Positions 14,857-20,518 of a stretch of 20,518 nucleotides of DNA are shown in pieces. Positions within the stretch are counted from its first letter, which is position 1; every line of letters begins with the position of its first letter. The stretch is from positions 1 to 20,518 of the forward strand of contig CAYJRY010000021.1 of assembly GCA_964372855.1 (NCBI GenBank), read 5' to 3'. Position numbers and translations under genes: made by a program. The notes beneath the pieces are model-generated. The model was not told the DNA's origin, did no database searches, and was given only the letters and a program-made list of their open reading frames with translations. This stretch comes from JACOXT01 sp964372855. GTDB lineage: Bacteria; Patescibacteriota; Microgenomatia; Levybacterales; UBA12049.

Positions 14857-15454
14857 AATTTATAAAGAAGCACGACTGCATTTACAAAAAGATCCGATTA
14901 TGAAGAAGTTGGTAGAGAGAGTCCAGCTTTCTCCACTTGATAATAGTAATAATTTATTTCTGGATATTATAGAAACAATTATAAATCAACAATTATCAGA
15001 TAAGGCTGCCTCTACAATTTTTGGAAGATTTAAAAAATTATTTAAGTCAGAAAAATATATTACCTACGAAAACGTATTAAATCTTTCAGATGAATCAATT
15101 AGGCAAGCAGGAATATCTTACTCCAAAGTATCATACATCAAAAATACAGCCCAAACTTTTATTAAAAACGAGTTGACAATTGAGAAATTAAACCAACTAA
15201 CTGATGAAGAAGTAATATTAAAACTTAGAGAAATAAAAGGAATTGGAAGATGGAGTGCTGAAATGATTATGATATTTACGCTTCAGCGTCCAGATGTTTT
15301 TTCCATTGGAGACCTCGGGCTTTGCACAGCAGTTTCTAGATTATACAAAGTTAATAGAGAAGATAAGAAAAAGATTGAGAAAATCTCAATTGCTTGGAGT
15401 CCTTATAGAAGTATTGCTTCAAGATATTTGTGGAGAAGTTTGGAGAGTAAATAA
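14828..15454 (+). CDS. DNA-3-methyladenine glycosylase, AlkA-type (HhH-GPD)
   Basis: This enzyme is expected to excise alkylated bases from DNA. The 208 residues comprise an HhH-GPD domain: the substrate-site helix with TIINQQLSDKAAS (50-62), the helix-hairpin-helix LREIKGIGRWSAEMIM (133-148), the catalytic aspartate D162 in SIGDLGL, and WSPYRSIASRYLW (190-202), typical of the AlkA branch. There is no Fe-S loop of the MutY/Nth kind. It lacks the N-terminal regulatory or TATA-like domain of E. coli AlkA, as is common in short versions. The ATG at 14828 lies inside the uracil glycosylase gene, overlapping it by 29 nt. A later ATG at 14900 would remove part of the conserved HLQKDPIM segment, so I prefer the first. 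It is the last gene of the operon and converges on a minus-strand gene 18 nt away. Confidence 0.9.
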   Translation: MRRQNLPHHKIYKEARLHLQKDPIMKKLVERVQLSPLDNSNNLFLDIIETIINQQLSDKAASTIFGRFKKLFKSEKYITYENVLNLSDESIRQAGISYSKVSYIKNTAQTFIKNELTIEKLNQLTDEEVILKLREIKGIGRWSAEMIMIFTLQRPDVFSIGDLGLCTAVSRLYKVNREDKKKIEKISIAWSPYRSIASRYLWRSLESK

Positions 15455-15472
15455 TAAATGCAAAAGTATAGA

Positions 15473-16099
15473 TTATTTTAGAAATAAATATTTATCTTTA
15501 ATCGCTTGAATTAAGTTAAAAGTAGCATGACAACGTAGATGTTCCCTAAATGATAGAGAAATTTTGTCCCAATTGCCAATGAGCTCTGGAGCAAGCTTTC
15601 GATCTTCATCAGTTACTTCAACAAACTTTGAGCTTTTAGGGTCCAGAATATTACCCTTACTTAAACAATAAGGTTCTTCAAATAAAATTATTATCGTATA
15701 GATTGAGATAATAATTGTAAAAATAGGTAGCGCAAATGAGATTCTTTTATTTATCTTTATAACAAAAAGATAAGTCAAGTACGCAAAAGTTAGAATGCTG
15801 ATGGGAAAAATAATCTCGGTTACTAAGAAAAAACCGGTAAAGAAAATAATAGGCCAAACTATGCTGTGGATAATAAGAGTTAAGTACATAAAAATTTGAT
15901 TTTTATTTTTTCCTTTTGAGACAAATAATTTATAAGAATAAAAACAATTAATAAAAGCAGAAATAAATAATATTATAGTAATGCCATAGTAAGGATAAAA
16001 AAACCTAATTGGCTTACCCATTAAAGAGAAAACCATCAAATAAGTAAATAGTAAAGCCAATAATAAATTTACGAAAGCAATAATTTTATATTTAATCAT
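15473..16099 (-). CDS. Unrecognised small polytopic membrane protein
   Basis: The family is not recognised. The 208 residues contain about five hydrophobic segments (roughly residues 4-24, 35-55, 70-90, 95-115 and 122-142), followed by a soluble C-terminal part of about 60 residues with EEPYCLSKG, DEDRKLAPELIGNWD and HLRCHATFNLIQ. The frame extends upstream to an ATG at 16171, but I choose the ATG at 16099: a perfect TATAAT lies 7 nt ahead of it, and the extra upstream residues are polar and unlike a conserved N-terminus. It ends 18 nt from the convergent AlkA gene with no clear terminator between them. It stands downstream of the phosphodiester glycosidase gene on the same strand but has its own promoter box. 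Confidence 0.7.
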   Translation of the reverse strand: MIKYKIIAFVNLLLALLFTYLMVFSLMGKPIRFFYPYYGITIILFISAFINCFYSYKLFVSKGKNKNQIFMYLTLIIHSIVWPIIFFTGFFLVTEIIFPISILTFAYLTYLFVIKINKRISFALPIFTIIISIYTIIILFEEPYCLSKGNILDPKSSKFVEVTDEDRKLAPELIGNWDKISLSFREHLRCHATFNLIQAIKDKYLFLK

Positions 16100-16106
16100 C
16101 GGGGCA

Positions 16107-16112
16107 ATTATA
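16107..16112 (-). promoter_or_regulatory. Consensus -10 box (TATAAT) that decides the start of the membrane protein gene
   Basis: Read on the minus strand, TATAAT is followed by 7 nt and then the ATG at 16099, predicting a leaderless mRNA. The -35 region (TTCGAC at 18-bp spacing) is weak. The inverted repeat at 16137-16172 lies just upstream and may matter for control. Confidence 0.65.
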
Positions 16113-16136
16113 CCAAAGAACAAGTAGTAGGTCGAA

Positions 16137-16172
16137 TTTGACAAAATTGATCGATCGGATAAATTTGTCAAA
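16137..16172. repeat. Inverted repeat TTTGACAAA-n18-TTTGTCAAA
   Basis: Perfect 9-bp arms (16137-16145 and 16164-16172) flank an 18-nt centre that itself contains the palindrome GATCGATC. The repeat starts 3 nt beyond the stop of the phosphodiester glycosidase gene and lies upstream of the minus-strand promoter at 16107. There is no T-tract. It could be a 3'-end hairpin or an operator; each arm contains TTGACA, so an alternative -35 on either strand is also possible. Confidence 0.55.
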
Positions 16173-16175
16173 GAT

Positions 16176-17381
16176 TCATTTTCTCACAAAAAGTACTGCG
16201 TTTGGGAGGTTGCGGCCAGGACCTGCTTTGTATCCTCCAAACCACAAAGCTGTTGATCCTCCACTATCAAGATTTAAAGCGTTTTCAAGTCCTAGCGCTT
16301 TTAGTACATGTGCAACTTCTGCAACTGTTGCATTACGAACTACTCCTATATAAGCAGTTGTTCCTTTATTTCCGATAAAACTTCTTGATCCTTTACTTCC
16401 TTTTTTGGGATCCGAATCTCCTCCAAACATAATATTTCCTCCTGCTAATAATAGTCCTTGATTAGCAATTACTGCATCTACTCCTGTATCTCTTCCCCAT
16501 TCCAAGGATTGTCCTCTTATGCCAACCGATGTTCCAGAGAAATAGATCAAAGGGACGGTACTATATTTGTTATTCTCCGAATTGAAATAAAACTTGTTTT
16601 TGTTCATGAGAAGAGTATCAAAAGAGTTTGTACGTCCTTGACAGCTAGGGTATTCTCCCGGACAAAAATAAGAACCATTGATTCCAGCAAATGCTCCGTT
16701 TCTTGAGACATAATCTGCCAAAGATAAAACCGGACAATTATTGCTGCAATCCGAATCAGACGCTGTATCAACTAATACACGTGCTGAATTTAAATCAGCC
16801 GCTATGATATCAACAAGATACGTTCCAATACTTGCATTTACAGATTGTCTTGAATATCCAGAATTTGGAGGGTTGTTACTAATAGTAACACTTTGAGGGA
16901 TAGTGAAGGTTGTTGAAATTTTAGCTTTTTCATCATCGATTTGTTTGTTAAGGCTAGTCAAAACTGCTTCGGATGAAGCATAATTTCTCTGTGATAGAAA
17001 CGTCAAAGATTGAGCAAATAATTCATCTAATTTACTTGTATTTTTTGAATCTTTCTTAATCTCAATAAGTTTTTCATAAGAAGTAACTGCTTTCTTGTAT
17101 GTATTTTCAATCGCATTTATATCAGCTTGTAATTTTTCATTTCTTACAAACTGATCTTGATTTTTTAGTTCTTCCAATTCTTTTTGAGTAGTATTTAGTT
17201 TTTGTTCAATAGTTGTTTTATCTTTAACAAGTGAAGTAATTTGATCATCTAGAGCTTGTATTTTTTTTAAGTTATCGCTAAGTTTATAACCTCCTCCAAG
17301 AAGTAGAAGACAAACTATGATGATAATTATTACATAAAATTTATGCTTGAGAATTGGTTTGTAATAAATTCCAAAATTCAT
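16176..17381 (-). CDS. Membrane-anchored phosphodiester glycosidase (NAGPA/DUF2233 domain)
   Basis: The 401 residues have three parts. A single membrane helix lies at about 14-30, with the bulk of the protein predicted outside. A heptad-like coiled coil follows at about 36-115 (QITSLVKDKTTIEQKL, TTQKELEELKNQ). The C-terminal half, about 180-401, is the phosphodiester glycosidase fold, marked by GINGSYF (233-239), SRSFIG (332-337) and the signature NLDSGGSTALW (370-380). The human member uncovers mannose-6-phosphate, and bacterial ones are linked to exopolysaccharide or cell-wall glycans. The substrate here is unknown. Four cysteines (212, 216, 240, 247) sit in the external domain and could form disulfides. 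The ATG overlaps the stop of the MazG-like gene by 4 nt (ATGA), so the two are translationally coupled. Confidence 0.88.
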   Translation of the reverse strand: MNFGIYYKPILKHKFYVIIIIIVCLLLLGGGYKLSDNLKKIQALDDQITSLVKDKTTIEQKLNTTQKELEELKNQDQFVRNEKLQADINAIENTYKKAVTSYEKLIEIKKDSKNTSKLDELFAQSLTFLSQRNYASSEAVLTSLNKQIDDEKAKISTTFTIPQSVTISNNPPNSGYSRQSVNASIGTYLVDIIAADLNSARVLVDTASDSDCSNNCPVLSLADYVSRNGAFAGINGSYFCPGEYPSCQGRTNSFDTLLMNKNKFYFNSENNKYSTVPLIYFSGTSVGIRGQSLEWGRDTGVDAVIANQGLLLAGGNIMFGGDSDPKKGSKGSRSFIGNKGTTAYIGVVRNATVAEVAHVLKALGLENALNLDSGGSTALWFGGYKAGPGRNLPNAVLFVRK

Positions 17382-17722
17382 TTGGGCAGATTTTTTTCTT
17401 TAAGATATCTTGCTTCGATTTTTTTAAGTTTGTCTCCTACTGCTCGGTCTACATCTACTCCTGCTGCAATTGCTAGTTGCATTGCAGTAATAATAACATC
17501 TGCAAATTCTTCGTACATGTTTCTTCTGTCGAATTTCTGTAGCTTTATTCGTCTTTGAAGATTAAGAATAGATAGTATGTCGTTGCATAACTCTCCAACC
17601 TCTTCGTTTAGTTTTACTGTTTTAGTTATAATTTCTTTTTCTTTTGGAGAATACAATTTGTATTGCGGACGAGTTATTTCATTTAATACTCTTATTTTTT
17701 CCTGAAGATGTTTTAAATTCAT
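17378..17722 (-). CDS. MazG-like nucleotide pyrophosphohydrolase
   Basis: This family hydrolyses (d)NTPs to the monophosphate and pyrophosphate, clearing damaged or excess nucleotides. The 114-residue single-domain protein carries the metal-binding pattern of the all-alpha NTP pyrophosphatases: E41-x-x-E44 in NEEVGEL and E72-x-x-D75 in EEFADVI, followed by KLKKIEARY at the C-terminus. The frame runs open to 17854, but the ATG at 17722 is chosen: it stands 6 nt after a TACAAT box, and the upstream extension overlaps the divergent gene. No SD is present. The stop overlaps the start of the phosphodiester glycosidase gene. The gene shares its promoter region with the plus-strand gene at 17755. 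The exact nucleotide substrate cannot be read from sequence. Confidence 0.85.
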   Translation of the reverse strand: MNLKHLQEKIRVLNEITRPQYKLYSPKEKEIITKTVKLNEEVGELCNDILSILNLQRRIKLQKFDRRNMYEEFADVIITAMQLAIAAGVDVDRAVGDKLKKIEARYLKEKNLPK

Positions 17723-17728
17723 ACTCTT

Positions 17729-17748
17729 ATTGTAGCATATGCTACAAT
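17729..17748. promoter_or_regulatory. Perfect 20-bp palindrome carrying divergent -10 boxes
   Basis: ATTGTAGCATATGCTACAAT equals its own reverse complement. Its right end, TACAAT (17743-17748), is the -10 of the plus-strand gene starting at 17755. Its left end read on the minus strand is the same TACAAT (17734-17729), the -10 of the MazG-like gene starting at 17722. Each box is exactly 6 nt from its ATG, so both mRNAs should be leaderless. The -35 positions fall across the opposite gene's start and are poor. The symmetry also suits an operator for a dimeric regulator. The palindrome and spacing are seen directly; the function is inferred. Confidence 0.8.
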
Positions 17749-17754
17749 TACTCA

Positions 17755-18207
17755 ATGGAAGATGTCGAGAAAAGTACATGGAATTACAAAAGAATTTTGA
17801 TCGCAGTTTTATTATTAACTCTAGTAATAGGAGGGGGATATTATTTGAAAACATACATCATGATGTATAAAAATAGCCTCAAAAATAAATCCAGCACCTT
17901 TTCTTCGCATAGTTTGGACTCACGTGACAAATCGCAAGGATTTGAAAAGGTGCTGGATAAAGAAATTAAATCGACTCAAAAACCACAAGAATCAGTCAGG
18001 GGTATTGCTTCGCAAGAAAATATTAATCTACAAGAGGCATTTAGAGGTAGAATTGAAAGCATAAAAAAAGATGTAGAAAATATTAATGTAGTTGAAATTG
18101 CCTCCTCTTCTCCTCAAGTTCAAAAAATTCTTAATGATATTAAATCTCTTGAACAATACCCCAAAAACCAATTTCAAGAAATTTGTAGGAAAGTTTGTGG
18201 ATTATAG
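17755..18207 (+). CDS. Unrecognised single-span membrane protein
   Basis: The family is not recognised. Of 150 residues, about 13-31 form one membrane helix (ILIAVLLLTLVIGGGYYL). A short N-terminal cytoplasmic part precedes it, and a polar, serine- and lysine-rich outer part follows, with a probable helix at about 90-110 (LQEAFRGRIESIKKDVENI) and a closing CRKVC pair near the C-terminus. The frame continues upstream to 17644, but ATG 17755 is chosen because of the TACAAT box 6 nt ahead and because the earlier part overlaps the divergent gene. The TAG stop at 18205-18207 overlaps the SD of prfB, so the two genes are probably co-transcribed. Confidence 0.7.
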   Translation: MEDVEKSTWNYKRILIAVLLLTLVIGGGYYLKTYIMMYKNSLKNKSSTFSSHSLDSRDKSQGFEKVLDKEIKSTQKPQESVRGIASQENINLQEAFRGRIESIKKDVENINVVEIASSSPQVQKILNDIKSLEQYPKNQFQEICRKVCGL

Positions 18208-18213
18208 GAGGAG
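18206..18213 (+). promoter_or_regulatory. Shine-Dalgarno site (AGGAGGAG) that decides the prfB start
   Basis: A full-strength SD lies 5 nt before the ATG at 18219 and overlaps the stop codon of the preceding gene. It favours 18219 over an in-frame ATG at 18195, which lies upstream of the SD and inside the preceding gene. Confidence 0.85.
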
Positions 18214-18218
18214 TAAAT

Positions 18219-19223
18219 ATGGAAGAATTAAAAGATAGAGTAAATAAATTATTGGAAAAGTTTGATGTTGATAAAAAGCGGCAAGAGATAAGGCTTATAG
18301 AAGCCGAAAGTATGAAGCCTGATTTTTGGAAAGATCATGTTAATGCAACTCATAAGATGAAAGATTTATCAAGTCTTCAAGAAGAGATCTCAAAGATAGA
18401 AGAACTTGAGAATCTAATTGAAAATAATGAGTATGAAAGAGCTCAAAAATTATTGGAGGAACTTGAAATATTTCTTTATCTTGGAGGAATTTATGACAAA
18501 AGTTCAGCAATATTATCCATTCATGCAGGACAAGGAGGTGTTGAGGCAATGGATTGGACAAGTATGCTTTTTAGGATGTATTCAAGGTATTTTGAAAAAA
18601 AAGGATTTGAGTTTGAAATAATAGACCAAACATTTGGCGAAGAAGCTGGATACAAAAGTATTACAGCATCGGTTAATGGCAAGTATGCTTATGGATATCT
18701 TAAGCATGAGGGAGGTGTGCATCGCTTGGTTCGGCAATCTCCGTTTAATGCAGATAGACTTCGCCAAACATCATTTGCTCTTGTTGAAGTTTTGCCACAA
18801 ATTCAAGATGCAAAAGAGGTAGAATTAAAAGATGAAGAATTGAACTGGGAGTTTTATAGAGCAAGTTCTCATGGAGGACAAAATGTACAGAAAGTTTCAT
18901 CAGCGGTTCGTTTGACACACAAGCCAACAGGTATAGTGGTAACTGCTCAGTCAGAAAGATATCAGGCCCAAAATCGTGAATACGCTTTGAAAATTTTACG
19001 AGCCAAACTTTGGCACCTTCGTGAAGAGGAAAAAAAGCGTGAAGAGCAGAAATTAAAAGGAACTTATAAAACTCCAGGATGGGGAAATCAAATTAGAAGC
19101 TATGTTTTGCATCCTTATCATATGGTCAAAGACCTTCGCACCAACTTCGAAACATCAAATACAGAAAAAGTTTTGGATGGAGATTTAGACGAATTTATAG
19201 ATGAAGAATTGAGAAAGTTATGA
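18219..19223 (+). CDS. prfB: Peptide chain release factor 2, without the programmed frameshift
   Basis: RF2 reads UAA and UGA in the ribosomal A site and triggers peptide release. The 334 residues carry the RF2 stop-codon tripeptide SPF (174-176), the catalytic GGQ loop (219-221 in SSHGGQNVQ) and the C-terminal YKTPGWGNQIRSYVLHPY (283-300). The N-terminal domain is about 30 residues shorter than in E. coli: the protein begins close to where that gene has its in-frame UGA and +1 shift site. Here LLEKFDVDKK is read directly, so the usual autoregulatory frameshift is absent. The start at 18219 is fixed by a strong SD. An intact RF2 and TGA-ended genes indicate that UGA is a stop in this organism. 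Confidence 0.96.
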   Translation: MEELKDRVNKLLEKFDVDKKRQEIRLIEAESMKPDFWKDHVNATHKMKDLSSLQEEISKIEELENLIENNEYERAQKLLEELEIFLYLGGIYDKSSAILSIHAGQGGVEAMDWTSMLFRMYSRYFEKKGFEFEIIDQTFGEEAGYKSITASVNGKYAYGYLKHEGGVHRLVRQSPFNADRLRQTSFALVEVLPQIQDAKEVELKDEELNWEFYRASSHGGQNVQKVSSAVRLTHKPTGIVVTAQSERYQAQNREYALKILRAKLWHLREEEKKREEQKLKGTYKTPGWGNQIRSYVLHPYHMVKDLRTNFETSNTEKVLDGDLDEFIDEELRKL

Positions 19224-19274
19224 ATAGAAAATTTCTAATTATAGTTGAGCTGGATAACTAGAGTAAGTATGAAA

Positions 19275-19330
19275 AGGAGAGGTGCCAAGCTAGTCCACCT
19301 CGAAGGTGGGCGATGAGGCGAAAGAAAGCT
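19275..19330. other. GC-rich segment with an 8-bp hairpin; unknown element at a broken gene end
   Basis: The 45 bases 19276-19320 are about 64% G+C by hand count, against about one third for the surroundings. They contain a tight hairpin: GTCCACCT (19293-19300), loop CGA, AGGTGGGC (19304-19311), with one G-U pair. The composition and hairpin suggest either a structured RNA or a short dispersed (REP- or MITE-like) element. It ends where the open frame of the PNPOx-like remnant begins, replacing that gene's expected N-terminus. Together with 19224-19274, where I see nothing definite, it fills the gap after prfB. Confidence 0.5.
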
Positions 19331-19712
19331 ATTTGATGAAAATTATAATTTTTATTGGGCATCATGGAGGCAGAATCAACATTCAAAAAATATAAAAGAA
19401 AACAATAATGTTTTTATAGTTATTTATGATTCCACAGTTCCAGAAGGAACAGGAAAAGCTGTTTATATTCAAGCAAAAGCCTATAAACTTGAAGATCCAA
19501 AAGAGATTGAGCATGGACTTAAGTACCTTGATGGACGTGTAAACAAGAAAAAAGATCCAATCACAAGAGTTGCACAGTTTCAAGGGGACAAACCAAGACG
19601 AGTTTATAAAGCAGTACCAGAGAAAGTTTGGATAAATGTTGAAGGAGAAATAGGTGGAAATTATATAGATAAAAGAGTTGAGGTTAATTTATTGAAAGAT
19701 GAAAAGAAATAA
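19317..19712 (+). pseudogene. Headless pyridoxamine 5'-phosphate oxidase-like (split-barrel flavoprotein) remnant
   Basis: A frame open for 131 codons, bounded by TGA at 19314-19316 and TAA at 19710-19712, encodes a recognisable PNPOx-like C-terminal two-thirds: FDENYNFYWAS, then HSKNIKENNNVFIVIYDS, then STVPEGTGKAVYIQAKAYKL, ending VEGEIGGNYIDKRVEVNLL. This family binds FMN or related flavins. The first 30-40 residues, with the usual LAT...G.PW.. strand, are missing, and no ATG or GTG start lies near the beginning of the frame, so it is most likely a pseudogene. I could not find the missing part in the other frames between prfB and this point. The upstream sequence is the GC-rich hairpin segment. 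An assembly or sequencing frameshift is a possible alternative. Confidence 0.75.
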
Positions 19713-19736
19713 GAGAGTTTAATCCAATTTTTGGGG

Positions 19737-19765
19737 TTGTCAAATGATTGAAAATGTGGTTTACT
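19737..19765 (+). promoter_or_regulatory. Possible promoter of the 157-aa membrane protein gene (TTGTCA / TTTACT)
   Basis: TTGTCA (19737-19742) is followed after 17 bp by TTTACT (19760-19765), with TGG in the extended -10 position. Transcription would start about 5 nt before the ATG at 19777. Confidence 0.45.
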
Positions 19766-19776
19766 AGATAGGTAAG

Positions 19777-20250
19777 ATGGAAGAAAAAGCACAAGTAACT
19801 TCAGCGCAAAATCAAGAACAATCCTTAATTAATAAAATCAATATGAATTCCCCCTTTTTTACGAAAAAACTAATTTTAGTATTAATAGTCGCGGTTATAT
19901 TGGGAGTAGGTACTGGATACATGCTGGCAAATAAAAAAAGCGGAGTTGATGTCGCAAATACTGATTCTTTGGATTCCTCCGAAATATCAATAGGGATGAT
20001 TGTTGGGTCAGACTATACGAAGATATTTAAAGATACAGCAGTAGGCATGCTAAAAGGCGGAGGAATAAATGGGGAGGGACAATTTCATTTGGTTCGCAAA
20101 GGAGGAGACAGTCAAAATGTTTATCTAACATCATCAATTGTTGATTTGAATATGTTTATTGGTAGAAAAATTAAAATTTGGGGGGAAACACAAAAAGCAC
20201 AATACGCGGGCTGGCTAATGGATGTAGGGCGTGTTGAGGTGCTTGAGTAA
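19777..20250 (+). CDS. Membrane-anchored protein with a small beta-rich (OB-like) outer domain, upstream of ftsE
   Basis: The 157 residues start with a polar, glutamine-rich stretch, then one membrane helix (about 31-50, KLILVLIVAVILGVGTGYML), then an outer domain. The C-terminal part, about 90-157, reads as beta strands: GEGQFHLVRKGGDSQNVYLTSSIVDL, then GRKIKIWGETQ, then VGRVEVLE. The pattern of a short domain with IGRKIKIWGET resembles OB-fold domains, but I cannot name the family. It lies 3 nt upstream of ftsE and is very probably in the same transcription unit, so a role at the cell envelope or division site is plausible but only inferred from position. Confidence 0.75.
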   Translation: MEEKAQVTSAQNQEQSLINKINMNSPFFTKKLILVLIVAVILGVGTGYMLANKKSGVDVANTDSLDSSEISIGMIVGSDYTKIFKDTAVGMLKGGGINGEGQFHLVRKGGDSQNVYLTSSIVDLNMFIGRKIKIWGETQKAQYAGWLMDVGRVEVLE

Positions 20251-20253
20251 AAA

Positions 20254-20518
20254 ATGATTAAATTTGAAAATGTCTCAAAAAGATTTCCAACTGGCAATTA
20301 TGCGTTAACTGAATTAAGTTTTGAAGTTGGGAAAGGAGAATTTGTTTACTTAATTGGTCCGACAGGGTCTGGCAAAACTACTGTTTTTAAGTTATTGATT
20401 CGTGAGATATTACCAACAAATGGCAGAATAATTGTTGACAATTTGGATGATTTAAAATTATCAAGCGGAAAACTGGCAAATTATCGAAAAAAAATTGGAG
20501 TAGTTTTCCAGGACTTAA
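20254..20518 (+). CDS. ftsE: Cell-division ATP-binding protein FtsE (5' part; runs off the window)
   Basis: The first 88 codons are present and open to the window edge. They encode an ABC ATPase N-terminus: MIKFENVSKRFPTGNYAL, the Walker A GPTGSGKTT (about residues 35-43), then KLLIREILPTNGRI and the Q-loop RKKIGVVFQDL at the end. The order IREILPTNG...RKKIGVVFQD fits FtsE, which pairs with the membrane protein FtsX to activate peptidoglycan hydrolases at division. Other small ABC exporters such as LolD/MacB types are close relatives, so the name rests on these motifs and should be settled by finding ftsX just beyond the window. It starts 3 nt after the stop of the preceding gene. Confidence 0.88.
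   Translation, partial: MIKFENVSKRFPTGNYALTELSFEVGKGEFVYLIGPTGSGKTTVFKLLIREILPTNGRIIVDNLDDLKLSSGKLANYRKKIGVVFQDL

Noticed and set aside
16138..16166. Plus-strand promoter from TTGACA inside the inverted repeat, sharing ATTTGACAAAATT with the promoter at 4329
   Set aside because: No -10 box follows at proper spacing and no plus-strand gene lies downstream; the shared 13-mer is A+T-rich and probably chance.
15473..16171. Longer version of the minus-strand membrane protein starting at 16171
   Set aside because: A perfect TATAAT lies 7 nt before the later ATG at 16099, inside the would-be longer coding region, and the extra residues look non-coding.
17644..17854. Long upstream extensions of both divergent genes at 17755 and 17722
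   Set aside because: The extensions would overlap each other across the palindrome and add residues unlike the MazG family; the internal ATGs fit the -10 boxes.
18195..18218. Upstream in-frame ATG for prfB
   Set aside because: It lies before the strong SD and within the preceding gene; the ATG at 18219 has ideal spacing and gives a normal RF2 start.
19310..19328. GCGATGAGGCGAAAG resembles part of a hammerhead ribozyme core
   Set aside because: The required CUGANGA core is not present (GCGAUGA instead), there is no matching stem II with GAAA in place, and no cleavage-site strand was found.
1..20518. Alternative genetic code with UGA as glycine, as in some CPR groups
   Set aside because: TGA ends several complete genes at their expected lengths (secA, enolase, prfB), and RF2 is intact.
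1..20518. CRISPR arrays, tRNA or rRNA genes, transposases
   Set aside because: No regularly spaced repeats, cloverleaf-like sequence with a T-loop, or transposase-like proteins were found on either strand by reading.

Overview
The window is AT-rich (roughly one third G+C by eye), densely packed bacterial DNA. It looks like chromosome from a small-genome lineage, most likely a Candidate Phyla Radiation (Patescibacteria) member, possibly Microgenomates. This placement is inferred from base composition, short intergenic gaps, the mix of divergent housekeeping genes with unrecognised proteins, and a PEP synthase. No rRNA or other taxonomic marker is present. TGA ends several complete genes (secA, the orphan gene at 4369, the enolase, prfB) and an intact release factor 2 gene is present, so the standard bacterial code applies.

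Left part (1-4327): the tail of an unidentified gene, serS (seryl-tRNA synthetase) and secA (preprotein translocase ATPase). Between serS and secA lies a small complete-looking unit: a TTGACA promoter, a strong Shine-Dalgarno site, a 10-codon ORF encoding MAKKKKRKKR, a chain of four mutually complementary 6-mers and a near-perfect intrinsic terminator. It may be an attenuator for secA or a free-standing gene for a tiny basic peptide or RNA.

Middle left (4369-7838): three genes in a row that I do not recognise, each with its own promoter-like -10 box just before its start. One encodes a 491-residue all-helical repeat protein. Then come a GT-C (ArnT/PMT-like) membrane glycosyltransferase (8003) and a DEDDh exonuclease/GIY-YIG endonuclease fusion (9339).

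Middle right (10773-15454): a probable operon of PEP synthase, a compact enolase that keeps its catalytic residues, a family-4-like uracil-DNA glycosylase that has lost two of four expected Fe-S cysteines, and an AlkA-type HhH-GPD DNA glycosylase overlapping it. It links PEP metabolism with base-excision repair.

Right part (15473-20518): on the minus strand lie a MazG-like nucleotide pyrophosphohydrolase, a membrane-anchored phosphodiester glycosidase (NAGPA/DUF2233) and a small membrane protein. They face a plus-strand unit of a single-span membrane protein and prfB. The divergent start is one perfect 20-bp palindrome holding a -10 box on each strand, each 6 nt from an ATG. Downstream of prfB is a headless pyridoxamine-phosphate-oxidase-like remnant preceded by an unusually GC-rich hairpin segment, then a membrane-anchored OB-like protein and the 5' end of ftsE.

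A recurring theme is TANNNT boxes about 5-12 nt before start codons without Shine-Dalgarno sequences, which suggests widespread leaderless or near-leaderless transcription. I found no tRNA, rRNA, CRISPR array or intact insertion sequence. Stretches without genes are under 300 bases except 19224-19776, which is covered by the GC-rich segment and the pseudogene.
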